64,000 nt of DNA, taken from assembly GCF_017352375.1 (NCBI RefSeq), contig NZ_JAFEVR010000007.1, positions 431,171 through 495,170 on the forward strand, read 5' to 3'. This DNA is from Mycolicibacterium sp. S2-37. GTDB lineage: Bacteria; Actinomycetota; Actinomycetes; Mycobacteriales; Mycobacteriaceae. The notes below the pieces were generated by a model. It had not been told where the DNA came from. It ran no database searches and saw only the letters and a list, made by a program, of their open reading frames with translations. The translations under genes were made by a program, and so were the position numbers. Positions 26,455 through 34,872 of the stretch are shown here, in pieces. Position 1 is the first letter of the stretch. Each line of letters starts with the position of its first letter.

Positions 26455-27411
26455 TCAAGTCGGCTCGCTCGAACGCATTGGGGTCCGTGGCCGCAACTCA
26501 GTACCCGTCGTCATTGTGATGCCTACGAGCACGATGGCCGCACCTACGGGTTGATTCCAACTCAGGCGCTCACCGAGCAGCGTCACGCCCAGCGTCACGC
26601 CGACAACTGGTGTCAGGTAGGTGACGGTGGCGCCTGCCGTGGCGCCCCAGGCCGCAACCACGTTGGTGTTCCACACGTAGGCCATGCCGGTGCCCAGCAC
26701 CCCCAGTGCCACCATGCTGACGACTACGGAGGCACTCAAATCCACGCCGTGGTCAGCACCGCGCCGGGCAGTCGCCAGGCCGAGAATGATCATGATCGCC
26801 GCGCCGATGCCGACCTGCAGGGTCGCCACGGTGACCGCGGGCAGTCGTCGCGGGGCTACAAACCGGCGCAGATACACGAACGCCACGCCGTAGCTGGCGG
26901 TCGCTGACAGGCAGGCGAGCTGGGCGACGAGCGGGCCGCCCGGCAGTCCTTCCCATGGCGCCAACACCACGAGCACACCCGCGAGACCGACGGATACGCC
27001 GGATATCCGGCGCGCGGTCAGCCGCTCTTCGCGCAGCGCAGCCATCGCCACGAGCATCGTCATCAGCGGGGTCGTCGCGTTGTAGATCGACGTCAGGCTC
27101 GACGCGATGTACTGCTGAGCCCAGGCAAAGAGCAGGAAGGGCACCACACACAACAGCACTGCCACGACGCCGATGTGTAGCCACACCACATCTCGCCCTG
27201 GAATCGGAACTCGAGCGACCAGCGCGACGCAGGTCAACGCGACCGCCCCGCCCGCCATCCGGGCCCATACGACTTGCACGGGGGTCAAGCCCTCAAGGCC
27301 GACCTCTACGAAGAGAAAACTCGAGCCCCAGGTCGCGGCCAGCAGCGCGAATTGCAGCCAAACAGGCAGTGATCGAAGCTTCGGCACACCTGAGATCGTG
27401 TGGCACCTCAT
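26455..27411 (-). CDS. EamA/DMT-family inner-membrane transporter
   Basis: A 318-residue protein with ten predicted membrane helices in two EamA repeats: LPVWLQFALLAATWGSSFLFVEV begins the first (truncated here to its core), and ATASYGVAFVYLRRFV begins the second. TPLMTMLVAMAALREERLTARR and LTPVVGVTLGVTLLGERLSWNQ are the paired EamA end motifs. Such proteins export metabolites or drugs; the substrate is unknown. A GTG at about 27387 (VPKLRSLPVW) is a possible start. The frame upstream of the start is the tail of the erm remnant, which is not part of this protein. Confidence 0.85.
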   Translation of the reverse strand: MRCHTISGVPKLRSLPVWLQFALLAATWGSSFLFVEVGLEGLTPVQVVWARMAGGAVALTCVALVARVPIPGRDVVWLHIGVVAVLLCVVPFLLFAWAQQYIASSLTSIYNATTPLMTMLVAMAALREERLTARRISGVSVGLAGVLVVLAPWEGLPGGPLVAQLACLSATASYGVAFVYLRRFVAPRRLPAVTVATLQVGIGAAIMIILGLATARRGADHGVDLSASVVVSMVALGVLGTGMAYVWNTNVVAAWGATAGATVTYLTPVVGVTLGVTLLGERLSWNQPVGAAIVLVGITMTTGTELRPRTPMRSSEPT

Positions 27412-27429
27412 CGAATGAAGCTGGCGGAT

Positions 27430-27757
27430 ATGCGACAACTGAGTCCCACCCGCCAAATGGGCGGTTCTACCGGTTCCGCTGTGCCGAGGCGGCACGCGTT
27501 GGGCTAGGTCGAAGTCGTACCACGGCCACCGCCGCGGTCCAGGCTTCTGCGTGCAGTGTTCGCGGCAAGATCGCGGCAGTCAGGTGGAACGGCAGGTTTC
27601 CCACGATGGTGTGCGGCGTTGTTGGCAGCCGGAACAACAGGAGATCACCGTGCACGATCGTCATGGCCGAGCCGACGTGCAATCGGAGCGCATGAGGGAA
27701 CGAACTCCGGGCGATTGTGGGTGGTCCGGGCAGCAGCACCAATGCGCCGCCCAGCAA
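27430..27757 (-). pseudogene. erm: Decayed erm-type 23S rRNA methyltransferase
   Basis: Two pieces of an Erm macrolide-resistance methyltransferase survive. One frame gives MTIVHGDLLLFRLP, then TIVGNLPFHLTAAIL, the NxPF catalytic motif region of Erm/KsgA enzymes (normally VVGNIPFH). About 15 codons later, in another frame, WPWYDFDLAQRVPPR matches the WWPWY...LxxRVPxxxF region of actinobacterial Erm proteins. The segment between them (VQWEVARRRAG and MMTAQ in relatives) is deleted, and the N-terminal SAM-binding part is unrecognisable. Fast-growing mycobacteria carry erm(38)/(39)-type genes, so this is probably the inactivated native copy. Confidence 0.72.
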
Positions 27758-27994
27758 TTGACTGCTGAACGCGCGGGGCGTCGAGAAGGGTCGCCATCCG
27801 CCGCTGGATGCGGCGGATCCTGGTCACTGCGATGCTCGTGATTCCCGCGAGGGCGCGTTACCAGCGCCGGTCAGTTGCTCACAACACCGTTTCCCGGATC
27901 AGTGGCGAGTGACGGCAGCGCTCGACGACACGGCGTCCACGCCGGCAGCCACAATGGCTACCGGCGTGGACGCTTGCTCAGGACACTCGAGCGG

Positions 27995-28564
27995 TCAGCC
28001 CGGCCGGCCTGTTCCCAGCGGCCCGGGTAGAGCGGCGGTGAAAAGACCGTGGCAGGCCTGCACCGCCGGCTGGAGTTCGGGGATGCTGCTGGCGCGGACG
28101 TCGCCGCGCATCTTCGACGTGTCGATGAGGGGGTCCTGTGCGGTAGCGGGATCGGGGAAGTCCGGCACGCCGTTGTTGCGGACGCATTGCGCGAATTCGA
28201 GTGCAGCGTTCTGCTGCTCCGGGGTGCGCTGTCCGTCGGTCGACCAGCCCGGCGGCTGCAGGTTCTTGCATACCGCAACAGCGTTCACCCACACCGGCTT
28301 CGAGACCGAGATACCTCCGTATCGGAAGAGTCCTTCCGGGTCGGGATTCGGAAAGTCCAAAACGCCGTTGGCTCGCATGCACTCGGAGTACTTCACCTCC
28401 CGCTCGTGCCCGGCATTGTTGGTGCCGCCTCCGTCACCGGGGTCGGCGCCGGCCTGGGCGGCCTGGATCAGGCAGCCGAAGCCCATCAGGACGGCCGCGG
28501 CCAGAATCGTCAGCGGCCGTCGTGTTGTGTGGACTGTGGTGTGTGTTGGATCGTCGTTTGTCAT
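27995..28564 (-). CDS. Exported protein with two CxRxNGVxDFPxP repeats
   Basis: A 189-residue protein with a signal peptide (LTILAAAVLMGFGCLIQAAQA). The mature part holds two related units: YSECMRANGVLDFPNPDPEG near residue 59 and FAQCVRNNGVPDFPDPAT near 124. Each has one Cys and a DFPxP motif, and a further cysteine lies between them (VAVCKNLQPP) and near the end (VQACHGLF). This family is common in actinobacteria next to efflux operons and two-component systems, with no assigned function. It is divergent from the OmpR-type regulator and shares its promoter region. Confidence 0.75.
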   Translation of the reverse strand: MTNDDPTHTTVHTTRRPLTILAAAVLMGFGCLIQAAQAGADPGDGGGTNNAGHEREVKYSECMRANGVLDFPNPDPEGLFRYGGISVSKPVWVNAVAVCKNLQPPGWSTDGQRTPEQQNAALEFAQCVRNNGVPDFPDPATAQDPLIDTSKMRGDVRASSIPELQPAVQACHGLFTAALPGPLGTGRPG

Positions 28565-28611
28565 GGCCCCAGTGCAGGCCTCGTGGCGTTGTCAGCGCGT
28601 ATGCAGTTTTC

Positions 28612-28629
28612 GATATGCCGGCGATATGC
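28612..28629. promoter_or_regulatory. Tandem GATATGC repeats, OmpR-type binding site
   Basis: GATATGC occurs at 28612-28618 and 28623-28629, an 11-bp period as expected for tandem OmpR/PhoB-family monomers. A third related CGTATGC lies at 28598. The sites sit 22 bp before the response-regulator start and 48 bp before the divergent exported protein. Confidence 0.5.
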
Positions 28630-28650
28630 GTTGGCTCGTAGTTTGAGAGC

Positions 28651-29346
28651 ATGCGTGTGTTGGTCGTCGAGGACGAGCCCTACATGGCCGCGGCGATTCA
28701 TGCGGGGCTTCGCCTGGAAGCGATCGCGGCGGACATCGCCCGTGACGGTGTGACTGCGCTGGAAATGCTGAGTATCAACTGCTACGACATCGCCGTCCTC
28801 GACCGCGACATCCCCGGCCCCTCCGGCGACGAGATCGCCGCAAGCATCGTCGCGTCTGGCAGCGGCATGCCGATCCTGATGCTCACAGCCGCCGACCGGC
28901 TCGACGACAAGGCGACCGGATTCGAGCTCGGCGCTGACGACTACCTCACCAAACCCTTCGCGCTGCAGGAACTCGTGCTCAGACTCAGAGCCCTCGACCG
29001 TAGACGCGCCAGCAACAGACCACCCGTAAGAGAGATCGCAGGTCTCCGGTTCGACCCGTTCCGCCGCGAGGTCTACCGCGATGGCCGATATGTCGCGCTC
29101 ACACGGAAACAGTTCGCTGTGCTCGAAGTCCTGGTCGCCGCCGAAGGCGGTGTCGTCAGCGCCGAAGAGCTACTGGAACGGGCGTGGGATGAGAACGCGG
29201 ACCCATTCACCAACGCCGTCCGCATCACTGTCTCCGCGCTGCGCAAACGGCTCGGCCAACCCTGGATCATCGCCACCGTGGCCGGCGTCGGCTACCGCAT
29301 CGACACAGCATTCGGCCCGGGGCACAAGGGAGACGACCATGAATAG
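28651..29346 (+). CDS. OmpR/PhoB-family response regulator
   Basis: A 231-residue response regulator. The receiver domain starts MRVLVVEDEPYMAAAI; the phosphoacceptor Asp is in AVLDRDIPGPSG (near residue 51), with Thr in LMLTAADR and Lys in LTKPFALQEL. The C-terminal winged helix has LTRKQFAVLEVLV and TNAVRITVSALRKRLG, ending IATVAGVGYRID. It is coupled to the histidine kinase gene, which starts 8 bp before its stop. Tandem repeats upstream suggest autoregulation and control of the divergent exported protein. Confidence 0.92.
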   Translation: MRVLVVEDEPYMAAAIHAGLRLEAIAADIARDGVTALEMLSINCYDIAVLDRDIPGPSGDEIAASIVASGSGMPILMLTAADRLDDKATGFELGADDYLTKPFALQELVLRLRALDRRRASNRPPVREIAGLRFDPFRREVYRDGRYVALTRKQFAVLEVLVAAEGGVVSAEELLERAWDENADPFTNAVRITVSALRKRLGQPWIIATVAGVGYRIDTAFGPGHKGDDHE

Positions 29347-30475
29347 ACCGCCCGGGGTGAGTGTTCGCCTCAAACTCACTCTGAGCTACGCCGGATTCCT
29401 CATGTTCGCCGGCGCCCTGCTACTCGCAGCCGTGTGGCTGTTTCTGCTGCGTTACGTCCCCGACCGGATGATGATCATCCCCGGAAGCACGGACAATACG
29501 CTGACCGATGGCGTGTTTCCCATCCGGTCCAACCTCCTGCGGGCGTTCGCTCCGGCCGCTGCCGTGGTCCTGGCGTTCCTGCTGGCATTCGGTCTCATTG
29601 GAGGGTGGCTTCTCGCCGGTCGGATGCTCGCCCCACTGACGCGCATCACCGAAGCCACCCGCGTGGCCGCCAACGGTTCTCTCTCGCACCGAATCCGCCT
29701 ACCGGGCCGCAGGGACGAGTTCCGCGAGCTCGCCGACGCCTTCGACGCCATGTTCGCCCGGATAGAAGCACACGTCGGCGAACAGAAAAGGTTCGCGGCC
29801 AACGCCTCTCACGAACTACGCACCCCACTGGCGATCACGCAGACCCTTCTGGACGTGGCACGCAACGAACCCGACTGCGACACCGCCGGACTCGTCGACC
29901 GTCTGCGCGTCGTCAACACCCGCGCGATCGACCTCACCGAGGCACTGCTCCTTCTCAGCCGAGCCGACCAACGGTCCTTCACCCAGGGACCCGTGGACCT
30001 GTCCCTCGTCGTGGAGGATGCCACCGAAACGCTTCTGCCCCTGGCGGAAGAGCACGGCGTCACCATCGAGACATCCGGAGACGTGACACCCACGATCGGC
30101 TCATACGCGCTTCTGCTGCAAATGGTGACGAACCTCGTGCACAACGCGATCGTGCACAACCTGCCAAGACAGGGCACCGTGTGGGTCAGAACCCACGTCA
30201 GCACCCGGAACGCAATGATCACCGTCGAGAACACCGGAGATCACGTTCCACCGCAATTGATTCCGACATTGACGGAGCCGTTCCAGCGCGGCACCGAACG
30301 CATCCGCACGCATCACGCTGGAGTCGGCCTCGGCCTAGCCATCGTCGACAGCATTGCCCACGCCCACGCCGGCACCCTCGCCCTCGCTGCCCGCCCCGCA
30401 GGCGGGCTCAGAGTCACCGTCCACCTACCCGCGACGTCTGGCGCTCAACACCGGTGCACCGGGGTAGTGCCGTGA
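29339..30475 (+). CDS. Sensor histidine kinase
   Basis: A 378-residue kinase with two membrane helices (about residues 14-34 and 66-90) enclosing a short extracellular loop of about 30 residues. A HAMP domain (GRMLAPLTRITEATRVAANG) leads to the H-box FAANASHELRTPLAITQTL, the N-box MVTNLVHNAIVHN and the G-box AGVGLGLAIVDSIAHAH. The small loop suggests sensing within the membrane or of envelope stress. The ATG has AGGGAG 6 bases upstream. It pairs with the preceding response regulator. Confidence 0.92.
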   Translation: MNRPPGVSVRLKLTLSYAGFLMFAGALLLAAVWLFLLRYVPDRMMIIPGSTDNTLTDGVFPIRSNLLRAFAPAAAVVLAFLLAFGLIGGWLLAGRMLAPLTRITEATRVAANGSLSHRIRLPGRRDEFRELADAFDAMFARIEAHVGEQKRFAANASHELRTPLAITQTLLDVARNEPDCDTAGLVDRLRVVNTRAIDLTEALLLLSRADQRSFTQGPVDLSLVVEDATETLLPLAEEHGVTIETSGDVTPTIGSYALLLQMVTNLVHNAIVHNLPRQGTVWVRTHVSTRNAMITVENTGDHVPPQLIPTLTEPFQRGTERIRTHHAGVGLGLAIVDSIAHAHAGTLALAARPAGGLRVTVHLPATSGAQHRCTGVVP

Positions 30476-30890
30476 CACGCCGGTAGGCGCAGCGGGGATA
30501 GGGGCGGCGCGGGCGCCGCCGATCTCTGGCGTCACAACAGCCACTGAGCCAACGGGTGTACGAAGTATCTCAGCGAGAACGCCTCGTCCACCGCGCCAAC
30601 GATGAGCAGCATCCCGGCGGGTGGAGACAACCAACCGAGTTGTCGGAGACCGTGGATATAGCCGCCCCGCTGGTTCTGGGCACCAACGGCTGCGGGTCGT
30701 ATTAAGGAATTGCCACCGAAGCCAACATCGCTGTGACCGAACAGGTTGCGCGTACGATCCAGCTTGTCGATCCACTCGCCGCCTGGCTCACGCCATCGGT
30801 GCTCACCCGCATTGCCCGGCATCGCCCAGCCGCCAGGTCTGGTGCCTGACCCGCTGGCGATGCAGCAGTGGGGCCCTGGCTTGGCGGGGA
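30476..30890. other. Intergenic region without a supported gene
   Basis: This 415-bp gap lies between the kinase stop and the methyltransferase stop. A minus-strand open frame (30532-30822) has a hydrophobic C-terminal part (SPPAGMLLIVGAVDEAFSL) but no recognisable family, no ribosome-binding site and no codon pattern that convinces me. I see no repeat or operator. Confidence 0.4.
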
Positions 30891-31709
30891 TCAGAATGCG
30901 TAGCGGTGGAACTGCGCTATCGTACGCACTCCGGGCACCCGGTTCATCACCGCCGCCATGAGTCGGTAGGGACGGTTCAGTTTGGAAGTCGCGACGGACT
31001 CGAGCACCGGCACATACGACAGCAGACGTGTGCCCGGCACGGCGTCGAGGAAGTCGCTGGGATTGTCAATGGCCCAGTACAGTTTTGAGCCAGAGCGGCG
31101 CACTACGGTGTTGGTCCATTGCGAGCGGATACCGAGCCGGTTGAAAGCGTCGAATTGGATTTCTCCCGAGGCGAAGTGCTGCACCAAGCGGCGGAACAGG
31201 GCCACGCCATCCTGCTTCGTTAGGTACATGGTCAGCCCTTCACCGAGGATCAACGTCGGTTTGTCCGCCGGAATCGACGCCGTCCACTCCGGATCGGTGA
31301 CCGAGGCTGCCACGAGCTGGTAGCGCTCCGCCCTCGGGTAGAAACGTTCTCGTAGCGCGATCACGGCGGGATAGTCAACGTCGTACCACGCTACGCCCGC
31401 GGGCGGCGCGAGCCGGAAGTAGCGACTGTCCAACCCGCATCCCAGGTGCAGCACCACGGCATAGGTATGCACGGCGAGGAACTGCCGAGCCCAGGTGTCG
31501 AAGTGCATGGAGCGCATGGCGACGCCGGCCGCGTTGCTCGCTTTTATCCCAGTCTTCGCCCAGTCGTATTCGATGCGCGCGACGATGTCCGCGGCGTAGT
31601 GGTCGTGCAGGACCGAGTCAGAGGCGCTCGCATCAACGGCTTTTGCGTAGAGCGTTGCCAGCATGGTTTCCGGCGAGCCGCTCAAGTCGACGTGTGTCTT
31701 GTCAGTCAT
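30891..31709 (-). CDS. Class I SAM-dependent methyltransferase, LCMT/TcmP-like
   Basis: A 272-residue methyltransferase of the leucine-carboxyl-methyltransferase-like group (PF04072), whose members include polyketide O-methyltransferases. The SAM motif is VVLHLGCGLDSRYFRLAP near residue 82, followed by WYDVDYPAVIALRERFYP and LILGEGLTMYL, both strong family markers. The N-terminal segment VDLSGSPETMLATLYAKA is typical. The substrate is unknown; mycobacteria have many such genes. The ATG at 31709 is preferred over an upstream codon because MTDKTHVDLSG begins the conserved region. Confidence 0.87.
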   Translation of the reverse strand: MTDKTHVDLSGSPETMLATLYAKAVDASASDSVLHDHYAADIVARIEYDWAKTGIKASNAAGVAMRSMHFDTWARQFLAVHTYAVVLHLGCGLDSRYFRLAPPAGVAWYDVDYPAVIALRERFYPRAERYQLVAASVTDPEWTASIPADKPTLILGEGLTMYLTKQDGVALFRRLVQHFASGEIQFDAFNRLGIRSQWTNTVVRRSGSKLYWAIDNPSDFLDAVPGTRLLSYVPVLESVATSKLNRPYRLMAAVMNRVPGVRTIAQFHRYAF

Positions 31710-31856
31710 GTTCTGAACGTAGCGACGAGCGCTGGGCACGCGAACGCGCTAAACACCTGCAGGCGTGTCGTTCAATGTTCGAGAGCTGCCTAGGACCCGC
31801 CCTGCAGGGTATCCGAGACCTCCGCTCGGCGGCCACGGGCAGTGATCGCGGGTCAG

Positions 31857-32567
31857 TTATCTGCCGCGCCGCAGAAGATCCGACACCGTGAGGAAGTCGT
31901 AGCCGCGATCGCGTAGCCCATTGATGATGCTGGAGACCGCCGCGCGAGATGCGTCCCTGCCGTCGAACATCACGTGCAGCAGGATGATGGATCCGGGCCG
32001 GGTCGCGTCCACTGCCTGACGTGTGATCGTTGTGGCGTCCTGCTCGTCGGCACTGTCGGGCTCGACATCCCACATGACCGTGGTCCGACCGTGTTCAGCG
32101 AGGTATCTGGGCAGGGTCCACAGTTTCTTGCCATACGGCGGGCGGAACGTGATCGGTCCTGTGTACCCGGTCGCTCGGATCTGCGCGTCGGTCCCTTCGA
32201 TCTCGGCGGCCACGGTCGCCGGTGACACGAGCACCATGCGTCGATGCGAGAAGGAATGGTTGCCGATCTCGTGACCGGCGGCAGCGATGGCTGCGCCGAA
32301 GTGCGGGAAGCGTTGCAGGTCTCGGCCGTTGAGGTAGAACGTGGCGCGGACGTCCACCTCAGCCAGGAGGTCCAACAACTCGGCCACATGTGGCGACGGT
32401 CCGTCGTCGAAGGTCAGCGCCACCACCTTGTCCTCGGTGGCGACACGTGACACCAGCTGACCGGCGAGTTGGAAAGTTCGCGCGTTCATCACGACGTACA
32501 GGGCCACGCACACGACCGCCACGCACGCCAAGCCCGACGCGCCGCGTCGCACCCACCATCGGCTCAT
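31857..32567 (-). CDS. Membrane-anchored polysaccharide deacetylase (NodB domain)
   Basis: A 236-residue CE4 deacetylase. An N-terminal membrane helix (LACVAVVCVALYVVM) anchors it outside the cell. The five NodB motifs are present: TFDDGPSP (catalytic base and metal Asp, near residue 52), HSFSH (metal ligands, near 103), RPPYGK (near 142), WDVEPDS and LLHVM. It probably removes N-acetyl groups from peptidoglycan or another glycan. Its ATG overlaps the stop of the beta-lactamase remnant upstream (ATGA), so it may now depend on that remnant's transcript. Confidence 0.9.
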   Translation of the reverse strand: MSRWWVRRGASGLACVAVVCVALYVVMNARTFQLAGQLVSRVATEDKVVALTFDDGPSPHVAELLDLLAEVDVRATFYLNGRDLQRFPHFGAAIAAAGHEIGNHSFSHRRMVLVSPATVAAEIEGTDAQIRATGYTGPITFRPPYGKKLWTLPRYLAEHGRTTVMWDVEPDSADEQDATTITRQAVDATRPGSIILLHVMFDGRDASRAAVSSIINGLRDRGYDFLTVSDLLRRGR

Positions 32568-32815
32568 CGGACCCGCTCACGTGAGGGCGGCCACGATGTA
32601 TCGCACGGCATCGGAGAGTAGCGCCGAATCAGTGGGTTGCGGTGCAACACTCCCGCCGCCGCCAGCGCCTTGGAGGTCGAACAGAAGGCGGGCCGCTCGT
32701 CGGCGCGGTAGGCGACGGTGGCGCCGGTGCCTGTGCTGCGCGCGGACATGCCCGCGGCCGCGAGTGTTGCCGTCGCTGCGATGAGGACAGCTCGGCGACT
32801 GAGGTGGACGTTCAT
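32564..32815 (-). pseudogene. Remnant of a Tat-exported class A beta-lactamase
   Basis: An open frame of 83 codons keeps pieces of a class A beta-lactamase: a Tat-like signal (LSRRAVLIAATATLAAAGMS), then TGTGATVAYRADERPAFCS and TSKALAAAGVLHRNPL around the active serine (normally CSTFK, here CSTSK). The residues that should come before TGTGA, and everything after HRNPL including SDN, ExxLN and KTG, are gone; LLSDAVRYI in another frame may be a trace of the CDAAIRYSD segment. It is divergent from the LysR gene by 160 bp, the position of the target gene in blaL-blaA-blaB systems. It cannot be active. Confidence 0.75.
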
Positions 32816-32975
32816 ACGTACCTTCCACTCATACAGGTCTTCCGTGGGGTGGGTACGCTGCGGTGCCGGCCTGCCGCAACCAATCATCGAAACCTGGTCA
32901 TCCTCCGCGTTCCGGCATCGGATTCAGCAGTGCGGGTGCTCGCCGCAGCACGCCGGCGCCGTGTTGACTGGTGAG

Positions 32976-33848
32976 GTGGATCTGATCGGTCATCTTCGGT
33001 ACTTCGTCGCAGTTGCCGAGCATCGGCACTTCGGCCGCGCCGCAGCGAGCTTGGGGGTAACACAACCGCCGGTGTCGCAGGGGCTGCGCCGTCTCGAGAA
33101 ACACCTCGGCCTACAACTCATCGAGCGCACCCCTGAGGGCGCCATGCTCACCACCGATGGAGCTGCGCTCCTCCCCCGCGCCCGGCTCATCGTCGATGAC
33201 ACGGCCCGCCTGCTCGACGATGCGCGACACCTCTTCGGGTCAACGCAGGGTGTGCGATGGGGCGTCATCCCCCAGCTCGACGACGAACTCGTCGCCCGAT
33301 GCGTCGACGGCATCCGCAGCGCACGAAACTCGGAAGTCACGACCGTTACCGCCGGTACTGCGCAGCTGTTGAGCGACGTGCGCCGTGGGGTCCTTCACAT
33401 GGCGGTGGTCCAGCACCCGGCACTGGTCGACGGATTGGACGCGGGACCGGTCGTTTCCCTCGCTCGCCGCGTCGTGGTCCCCGCTGAGCATCGCGCCGCC
33501 CGGGCCGCCGCACCTCGAGCACAGATGCTCCACGACCTGGAACTGGCCACCGTTCCGCGAGAAGACAACCCGCCTGGACACGATCTGCTGATCGACCGGC
33601 TACGTCGTCGCGGTCTGGATCCGAAGACTCGGGCGGCGTCCACACACCGCGACGTGGCAGCCGCCGTCGCATCAGGCCGGTGCTTCGGCCTGGCCACCGT
33701 CGGCTCCCCGGTGCACACCGGCACCGCACACCGCCAGATGCTCGTCGACGAGGTCGCCCTCCGTGTACGCATCGTCACCTCTCCCGGCGTCGACCTCGCC
33801 GACGCGGTGTACGCCGTCGACCGACAACTGCTGCGAGCCGACCGGTGA
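32976..33848 (+). CDS. LysR-family regulator, BlaA-like
   Basis: A 290-residue LysR protein: HLRYFVAVAEHRHFGRAAAS and LGVTQPPVSQGLRRLEKHLG form the winged helix, and a shortened periplasmic-binding-like effector domain follows. It overlaps the next gene, a serine hydrolase with penicillin-recognising motifs, in GTGA. The pairing matches the blaA-blaB regulators of Streptomyces cacaoi beta-lactamase (established knowledge), so it probably controls one or both neighbouring beta-lactamase genes. The start is uncertain: GTG at 32976 or TTG at 32964. No clear T-N11-A box was identified. Confidence 0.85.
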   Translation: MDLIGHLRYFVAVAEHRHFGRAAASLGVTQPPVSQGLRRLEKHLGLQLIERTPEGAMLTTDGAALLPRARLIVDDTARLLDDARHLFGSTQGVRWGVIPQLDDELVARCVDGIRSARNSEVTTVTAGTAQLLSDVRRGVLHMAVVQHPALVDGLDAGPVVSLARRVVVPAEHRAARAAAPRAQMLHDLELATVPREDNPPGHDLLIDRLRRRGLDPKTRAASTHRDVAAAVASGRCFGLATVGSPVHTGTAHRQMLVDEVALRVRIVTSPGVDLADAVYAVDRQLLRADR

Positions 33849-34750
33849 CATCCATCGAGGACCAGATTGCTGCCGTCTTCGTCGACGCCGGCTGCCGCGG
33901 CTGGCTGCGCGCCCAACCCGTCGGCGAGAACCGGACCGTCATCGACGTCAACGGTGACGCGCCGGTCGTCGCCGCCTCGGTCTACAAAGTCCTGGTCCTG
34001 ATCGCCGCGACACGCGCCTTCGACGCTGGAGCGCTCGACCCCCATGACACCGTGCGGATCGTCCCCGGCGACTGCACTCCTGGACCGACCGGCATCAGCC
34101 TGTTCTCCGACCCCGTCTCGTTGTCCTGGGTAGATCTCGCGCGAATGATGATCACGCTGTCCGACAATGCGGCCGCCGACGTCCTACTCGCCGCCGTGGG
34201 GCTCGACGCCATCGATCGAGTGATCGGCGACCTCGGACTCGGCACCACCCGGGTGGTCGGCGGCACCGCCACTCTGCAGCATCAGGTCATCCACGACAGC
34301 GGTGCGCTGACCCTGGACGAAGCGGTCGGACTACTCGCCAGCAACAACACCGTCCACGACAGCGCAGCCTTCGACCCGGCATACACCACGGCAACCAGCG
34401 CCGCCGACGCCAACGCCATGCTGACCTCCATCTGGACCGGCCGAGCGGCCTCAGCTGAGTCCACACGCACCATGAAAACGCTCCTGGCGCAGCAGATCTG
34501 GCCGCATCGCATCAGATCAGCCTTTCCGTTCTCCGATGTGGTCGTCGCAGGCAAAACCGGCACCATCGGCCCGATCCGCAACGAGATCGCCGTCATCGCC
34601 TTCCCCGACGAGATTCCGATCGCCGTCTCGGTGTTCACCCGTGCCGCCCGGTCCGACGTCTACCTGCCCATCGTCGACCGGGCGATCGGACAGGCCGCCG
34701 CCATCGCGGTGACCGCACTGCGGTCCGCCGATCCTGCAGCCCGGCAGTAA
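33845..34750 (+). CDS. Cytoplasmic class A-like serine hydrolase, BlaB-like
   Basis: A 301-residue beta-lactamase-fold protein (PF13354 type) with SVYK (active Ser near residue 46), SDN in LSDNAAAD near 111 and KTGT near 238. It has no signal peptide or lipobox, so it should stay in the cytoplasm. The class A omega-loop motif ExxLN, which supplies the deacylating Glu166, is not visible; the region reads TLQHQVIHDSGALTLDEAV. It may therefore bind a beta-lactam or cell-wall fragment without fast turnover. It is translationally coupled to the LysR gene (GTGA), as in the BlaA/BlaB pair of S. cacaoi. A sensor or effector role is inference. Confidence 0.8.
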   Translation: MTSIEDQIAAVFVDAGCRGWLRAQPVGENRTVIDVNGDAPVVAASVYKVLVLIAATRAFDAGALDPHDTVRIVPGDCTPGPTGISLFSDPVSLSWVDLARMMITLSDNAAADVLLAAVGLDAIDRVIGDLGLGTTRVVGGTATLQHQVIHDSGALTLDEAVGLLASNNTVHDSAAFDPAYTTATSAADANAMLTSIWTGRAASAESTRTMKTLLAQQIWPHRIRSAFPFSDVVVAGKTGTIGPIRNEIAVIAFPDEIPIAVSVFTRAARSDVYLPIVDRAIGQAAAIAVTALRSADPAARQ

Positions 34751-34872
34751 TCTCGCCGGTTGGCACACGTCTCGAATCGTCGAGCACAGCCTGGACTGAT
34801 TCGACACCGCTATGGACCCACCCGGCGTTGTGACTTGGCTGCGAGGCGGACATATGTGGTTCCTTCCGATCC

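Noticed and set aside
30532..30822. 97-codon minus-strand frame with a hydrophobic end
   Set aside because: No start signal, family or operon context supports it.
34771..34784. CTCGA-ATCG-TCGAG as a LysR operator
   Set aside because: Its position before the intact beta-lactamase is suggestive, but the repeat is short and lacks a clear T-N11-A layout, so it is mentioned only in the gene entry.
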